Assembly (NCBI GenBank): GCA_021798095.1
Contig: JAJZYL010000057.1
Coordinates: forward strand, 1-7,851
Source: an archaeon
GTDB lineage: Archaea; Thermoproteota; Nitrososphaeria; Conexivisphaerales; UBA164
Direction: 5' to 3'
DNA length: 7,851 nucleotides
Position numbers and translations under genes: made by a program. Below, piece after piece: positions 5,006 through 7,851 of the stretch. The notes beneath the pieces were generated by a model that ran no database searches, had not been told where the DNA came from, and saw only the letters and a program-made list of their open reading frames with translations. The stretch's first letter is position 1; every line of letters begins with the position of its first letter.

Positions 5006-6256
5006 ATGGCCATTCCGGTACCGCTGTCTGTCATCGTTCTTGCTGGCGTGTTTTTAGCAATAGCTGTTAGACAGGTCGGCAGGTTCAGGCTACAAATATG
5101 GCAGATAGTGCTAGTGGGGGCGACAGTTGTACTAGTAACACGGCAGATCAGCATACCTGCTGCCTTATCTTATATCGATCCAACGGTTATTCTATTCCTC
5201 CTTGGAATCTTCATAGTGGGTGAAGCGCTCACAGAGAGCGGGTACCTTCAATACTTGTCATATAGGCTCTTTAGACGCGCAAAATCCGTAAACTCTCTGG
5301 TATTCATCATTCTGTTTGCGGCCGGTCTAGCTTCAATGTTCCTTCTAAATGACACCCTTGCCGTAATAGGAACACCTGTTATAATCATGCTAGCCTCCTC
5401 CAAGCATATTAATTTGAAGCTCCTTTTGTTAGCTCTGGCGTTTGGTATAACCACGGGGAGCGTCATGAGCCCTATTGGTAACCCTCAAAACCTTCTGATA
5501 GCTTCTAGCGGAATTGTGAGAAACCCATTTCCAACGTTCTTCTCCTATCTGATAATTCCGACCATCTTAAACCTACTCATTGCTTATGCGGTGCTCAGGC
5601 TCTTCTACAGGGAAGAATTTAAGAAAGCCGGATTGACTCACGATCCGATTGAAATCAATGATTCACAGTTAGCGAAGCTTAGCAGGGTAGCACTGGCTTT
5701 ACTCTTAGCCCTCATAGGGATCTATATCGTGGTTTTGTACTATGGCAGGTCCTCCAGCTTTAACCTCTCATATATAGCCCTCATCCCCGCGATTGTGATA
5801 ATAACCTTTAGCCATAGGAGGCGCTCAATAATCAAGGGAATCGATTGGTCGACCATAGTTTTCTTCCTTGCACTATTTGTGCTGGTGGGTAGCGTATGGC
5901 AATCAGGATTCTTTCAAAGCCTGATTTCAGGTCTGAATCTGGATATAGGGTCAATACCGATCGTATTAGGTGTAAGCGTGGTAGGAAGTCAGTTCATTTC
6001 AAACGTGCCCATGGTGCTGCTCTACCTGAAGTTGCTTTCCTACTCCCACATATCGACTTCAGCGGCTATAGCACTGGCGGCAGGCAGCACCATAGCGGGT
6101 AACTTATCAATACTTGGCGCAGCTAGCAATGTAATAATAATTCAGGGCACGGAAAAAAGGGGGGCGGAACCTCTATCATTTATGGACTTTGCTAGAATCG
6201 GCGTAATACTTACAACGATAAACATCCTGGTATACTGGGCATTCTTAACCCTTTAA
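5006..6256 (+). CDS. Ion transporter superfamily permease (ArsB/NhaD/SLC13-like)
   Basis: This 416-residue integral membrane protein has about ten to eleven hydrophobic spans, the usual size for the ArsB/NhaD/DASS group. The two inverted halves show matching signatures. In the first half, L-N-D-T-L-A-V-I-G-T-P (114-124) precedes S-P-I-G-N-P-Q-N-L-L-I (155-165). In the second half, I-S-N-V-P-M-V-L-L-Y (331-340) precedes A-G-N-L-S-I-L-G-A-A-S-N (364-375). These Asn/Gly/Pro/Ser loops bind ion and substrate in characterised relatives. Family members move arsenite, dicarboxylates, sulfate or Na+/H+; the sequence does not tell which. A short cytoplasmic linker (about 201-226) separates the halves. 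The ATG at 5006 has no strong Shine-Dalgarno and only a weak box (GCTATAGC, about 4966-4973). Co-transcription with msrA across 97 bases is possible. No ArsR or ArsA gene is nearby, so an arsenic role is not implied. Confidence 0.85.
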   Translation: MAIPVPLSVIVLAGVFLAIAVRQVGRFRLQIWQIVLVGATVVLVTRQISIPAALSYIDPTVILFLLGIFIVGEALTESGYLQYLSYRLFRRAKSVNSLVFIILFAAGLASMFLLNDTLAVIGTPVIIMLASSKHINLKLLLLALAFGITTGSVMSPIGNPQNLLIASSGIVRNPFPTFFSYLIIPTILNLLIAYAVLRLFYREEFKKAGLTHDPIEINDSQLAKLSRVALALLLALIGIYIVVLYYGRSSSFNLSYIALIPAIVIITFSHRRRSIIKGIDWSTIVFFLALFVLVGSVWQSGFFQSLISGLNLDIGSIPIVLGVSVVGSQFISNVPMVLLYLKLLSYSHISTSAAIALAAGSTIAGNLSILGAASNVIIIQGTEKRGAEPLSFMDFARIGVILTTINILVYWAFLTL

Positions 6257-6393
6257 ATCACACGTTAATCTTCGCACATCAAATAGTCCAGATATTATTA
6301 CGTTATTAGCATGAAGTCCTTTTGAGGGTTGATCAACTCAGAAGGGGCCATCGATCATGCCACTAATGAGGTTATCATGTGTACCTGTAAAAA

Positions 6394-7676
6394 TTAAGGA
6401 ATTATGCCCTCTTTATTGTAGTCAGTAGTTATTCCATGAGTCGCTATCCCTATTAACGAAATTGTCGTGTATGAAAGCACGAATACCACGGACATGACCA
6501 CCGCTACCGCAAAGACCTCCAGCCCAAGCTGGCCAAGCGCTGCGAAACCACCGCCGAACAACAACCCATTTGGCAGATTAGCAGCACCTGAAGCCGCTGC
6601 GAATGCGTTCTGCGTGAAAAACGCTATCATTGTTATCCCGAAGATGCCACCCAGCATATGGCCAGGAAACAGGCCTATTGGATCCGAGAACCATTTAAAG
6701 CGCCCAAAGAACCTTTCACCTGCTAGGAACAGTGGTCCCCCAAAGTCCCCAGAATCGCAGCGCTTGCAGGGCTCACATATCCCGCTAATGGCGTTATTAT
6801 TATCAGGCCCATCAGTATGCCATTTACAGCATAAAGCAATCCCGGATTATTTCTCTTGAAAAGGTATTGGAAGAACATAGTGGATGCGAAGGCCATGGCT
6901 GCAGCAATGAAAGTGGTAAGAACCACCACCGTCGTTTCATTGGTTAGAGCCAGTTCGCTGCCAGGATTGAACCCGAACCAGCCAACCCATAGCAGCAAAA
7001 TCGAAATTGTAAGCATTCCAGGGTTAATGTGGATGGTCGACTGTGGGCTTCGTTCCAGCCCCTTCTTACGCTCTTCCTGCCATATCTTGAGCACCAATGC
7101 AAAACCCGTGGCCCCCGCGGCAGCGTGAACGACTAGACCGCCAGCGAAGTCTCTCACCCCCATGAGGTACATCCAACCCGTAGGATTCCAGATCTAAGCG
7201 GCTGGAAGGTTCCATATAAATATGAAATAAACTATCGCAAAGGCAACTAATGCCTCGATTTTGAGCTTCTTCAACGCTATAACGGCAACCAGGGCAAATG
7301 TCACTGCAGCGAAGGCTGCTTCAAAGAGAAAATACGTACCCGTAGTAAGGCCTGTGCCGGTATATGCAGATGTCATGGACCACCAGACCCCTGAAATTAT
7401 ACCGGTTACATGTGTTGAAAAACCCCCAAGGAATAGGCCCGTATAAAACGGATTGCCTATTATTCCGTCAAGTGTTGGAGCGAAGGCTGTGTTGAATCCT
7501 ATAAAGGCCATAACGGCCACTCCCATGCCGGTTATAAGGATCCCCTTTAACAGGCTTTGTGAGATATCTTCGCCAAGCTCTCCAACTTCTAGTAGACCCA
7601 CGGATGCGGTCATCATAAAAACTAGTATTGCGGACAGGAGCACCCACATATTGTTAATGAGGTTAGGGGTGATCAA
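6394..7676 (-). pseudogene. amt: Ammonium transporter (Amt/MEP/Rh), interrupted by an in-frame TAG and a frameshift
   Basis: Three minus-strand pieces join into one Amt channel of about 427 residues with some eleven membrane spans. Piece 1 (7676-7194) covers the N-terminus through L-P-A-A and ends at TAG 7196-7194. Piece 2 continues in the same frame with I-W-N-P-T-G-W, then D-F-A-G-G-L-V-V-H (first pore histidine), W-V-G-W-F-G-F-N-P-G-S and A-G-Y-V-S-P. At a five-G run (plus strand 6737-6741) one base is missing; shifting frame gives G-P-L-F-L-A-G-E-R and F-P-G-H-M-L-G-G-I-F-G (second pore histidine), to a TAA at 6394-6396. The length of 1,283 bases is one short of a multiple of three. The start is probably TTG 7676, ten bases after GGAGG (7687-7691) and right after a TGA; ATG 7649 is an alternative. 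No glnK is visible. Recent decay or sequencing error are the simplest explanations. Confidence 0.9.
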
Positions 7677-7766
7677 TCAGTTCATTCCTCCTATTCCCAG
7701 TATGTAAGTAATGACCCGACCATTTGTACTTTTGATAATCGGACAGATCATAATAGGCTTATTCAT
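7677..7766 (-). CDS. Possible 29-codon leader ORF before amt
   Basis: An ATG at 7766-7764 opens 29 codons (M-N-K-P-I-M-I-C-P… ending G-I-G-G-M-N) to a TGA at 7679-7677. The next three bases are the proposed amt TTG, in the same frame. The GGAGG that would serve amt lies inside this ORF. It may be a short leader peptide coupled to amt, the original amt N-terminus cut by a third nonsense change, or chance. It does not resemble GlnK/PII. Confidence 0.25.
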   Translation of the reverse strand: MNKPIMICPIIKSTNGRVITYILGIGGMN

Positions 7767-7798
7767 GGATGAATTTCACCAATTGGATTTACATGGGG

Positions 7799-7822
7799 TA
7801 ATTATAACAGCGTATAAATATT
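7799..7822 (-). promoter_or_regulatory. Promoter region of amt
   Basis: Two AT-rich boxes read on the minus strand: ATTTATAC at about 7822-7813 and TTATAATT at about 7807-7799. They would start transcripts near 7790 and 7778, leaving roughly 100-115 bases before the amt TTG, or a short leader to the ATG at 7766. Confidence 0.4.
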
Positions 7823-7851
7823 TCTATTTTCATGCTGTGTCGAATATCTGA

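Noticed and set aside
437..5095. Eleven-base match GTTCAGGCTAC between the tRNA D arm and the start of the permease gene (about 5083-5093)
   Set aside because: A match of this length is expected by chance in a window this size, and the permease copy is ordinary coding sequence.
6257..6393. Intergenic stretch between the permease and the convergent amt gene
   Set aside because: I examined both strands for a small gene, a hairpin terminator or an RNA and found nothing convincing.
6467..7128. Plus-strand frames of 90 and 130 codons inside the amt region
   Set aside because: They are shadows of the amt reading frame, which has clear family motifs on the minus strand.

Overview
The window looks like a piece of an archaeal chromosome, most likely from the Thermoplasmatales or a close relative among acid-loving Euryarchaeota. 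The reasons are TATA-type promoter boxes about 25 bases before likely start points, very short or absent leaders, heavy AGG/AGA arginine codon use, an archaeal-style HxlR regulator, a secreted phospholipase C/acid phosphatase-type enzyme, and an ammonium channel whose sequence fits archaeal Amt proteins. The exact genus cannot be read from the sequence alone.

Layout. Bases 1-76 hold a possible gene tail. Bases 77-416 are non-coding and contain a nested hairpin and the promoter of a tRNA-Pro(CGG) gene (417-495). Directly after the tRNA lies a frameshifted tail of a TnpB (IS200/IS605-type) protein, followed by a strong hairpin (682-729). An AT-rich segment then runs from about 730 to 3235. It carries an intact gene for a signal-peptide-bearing, membrane-anchored phosphoesterase (954-2963) and, convergent with it, an orphan 3' gene fragment with no start codon (2960-3208, minus). 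The AT-rich segment is followed by a degraded piece resembling an IS200-type TnpA (3250-3438, minus). A 14-base direct repeat links the tRNA 3' end (489-502) to the broken end of the orphan fragment (3194-3207). Together these facts suggest a segment inserted beside the tRNA and later eroded.

The central part reads left to right: an HxlR regulator (3611-3970), a 413-base gap with hairpins and perhaps a gene relic, msrA (4384-4908), and an ion-transporter-superfamily permease related to ArsB/NhaD/SLC13 (5006-6256). The regulator has a cysteine where redox-sensing HxlR members have theirs, and it sits just before a methionine sulfoxide reductase. This makes an oxidative-stress role plausible, though unproven.

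The right end (6394-7676, minus) is an ammonium transporter gene that is otherwise full length but carries two lesions: an in-frame TAG and a one-base loss in a G run. Apart from these, the reading frames are conserved, so it is a very recent pseudogene, a recoded gene, or a sequencing/assembly artefact. No CRISPR array, rRNA or intact mobile element was seen.
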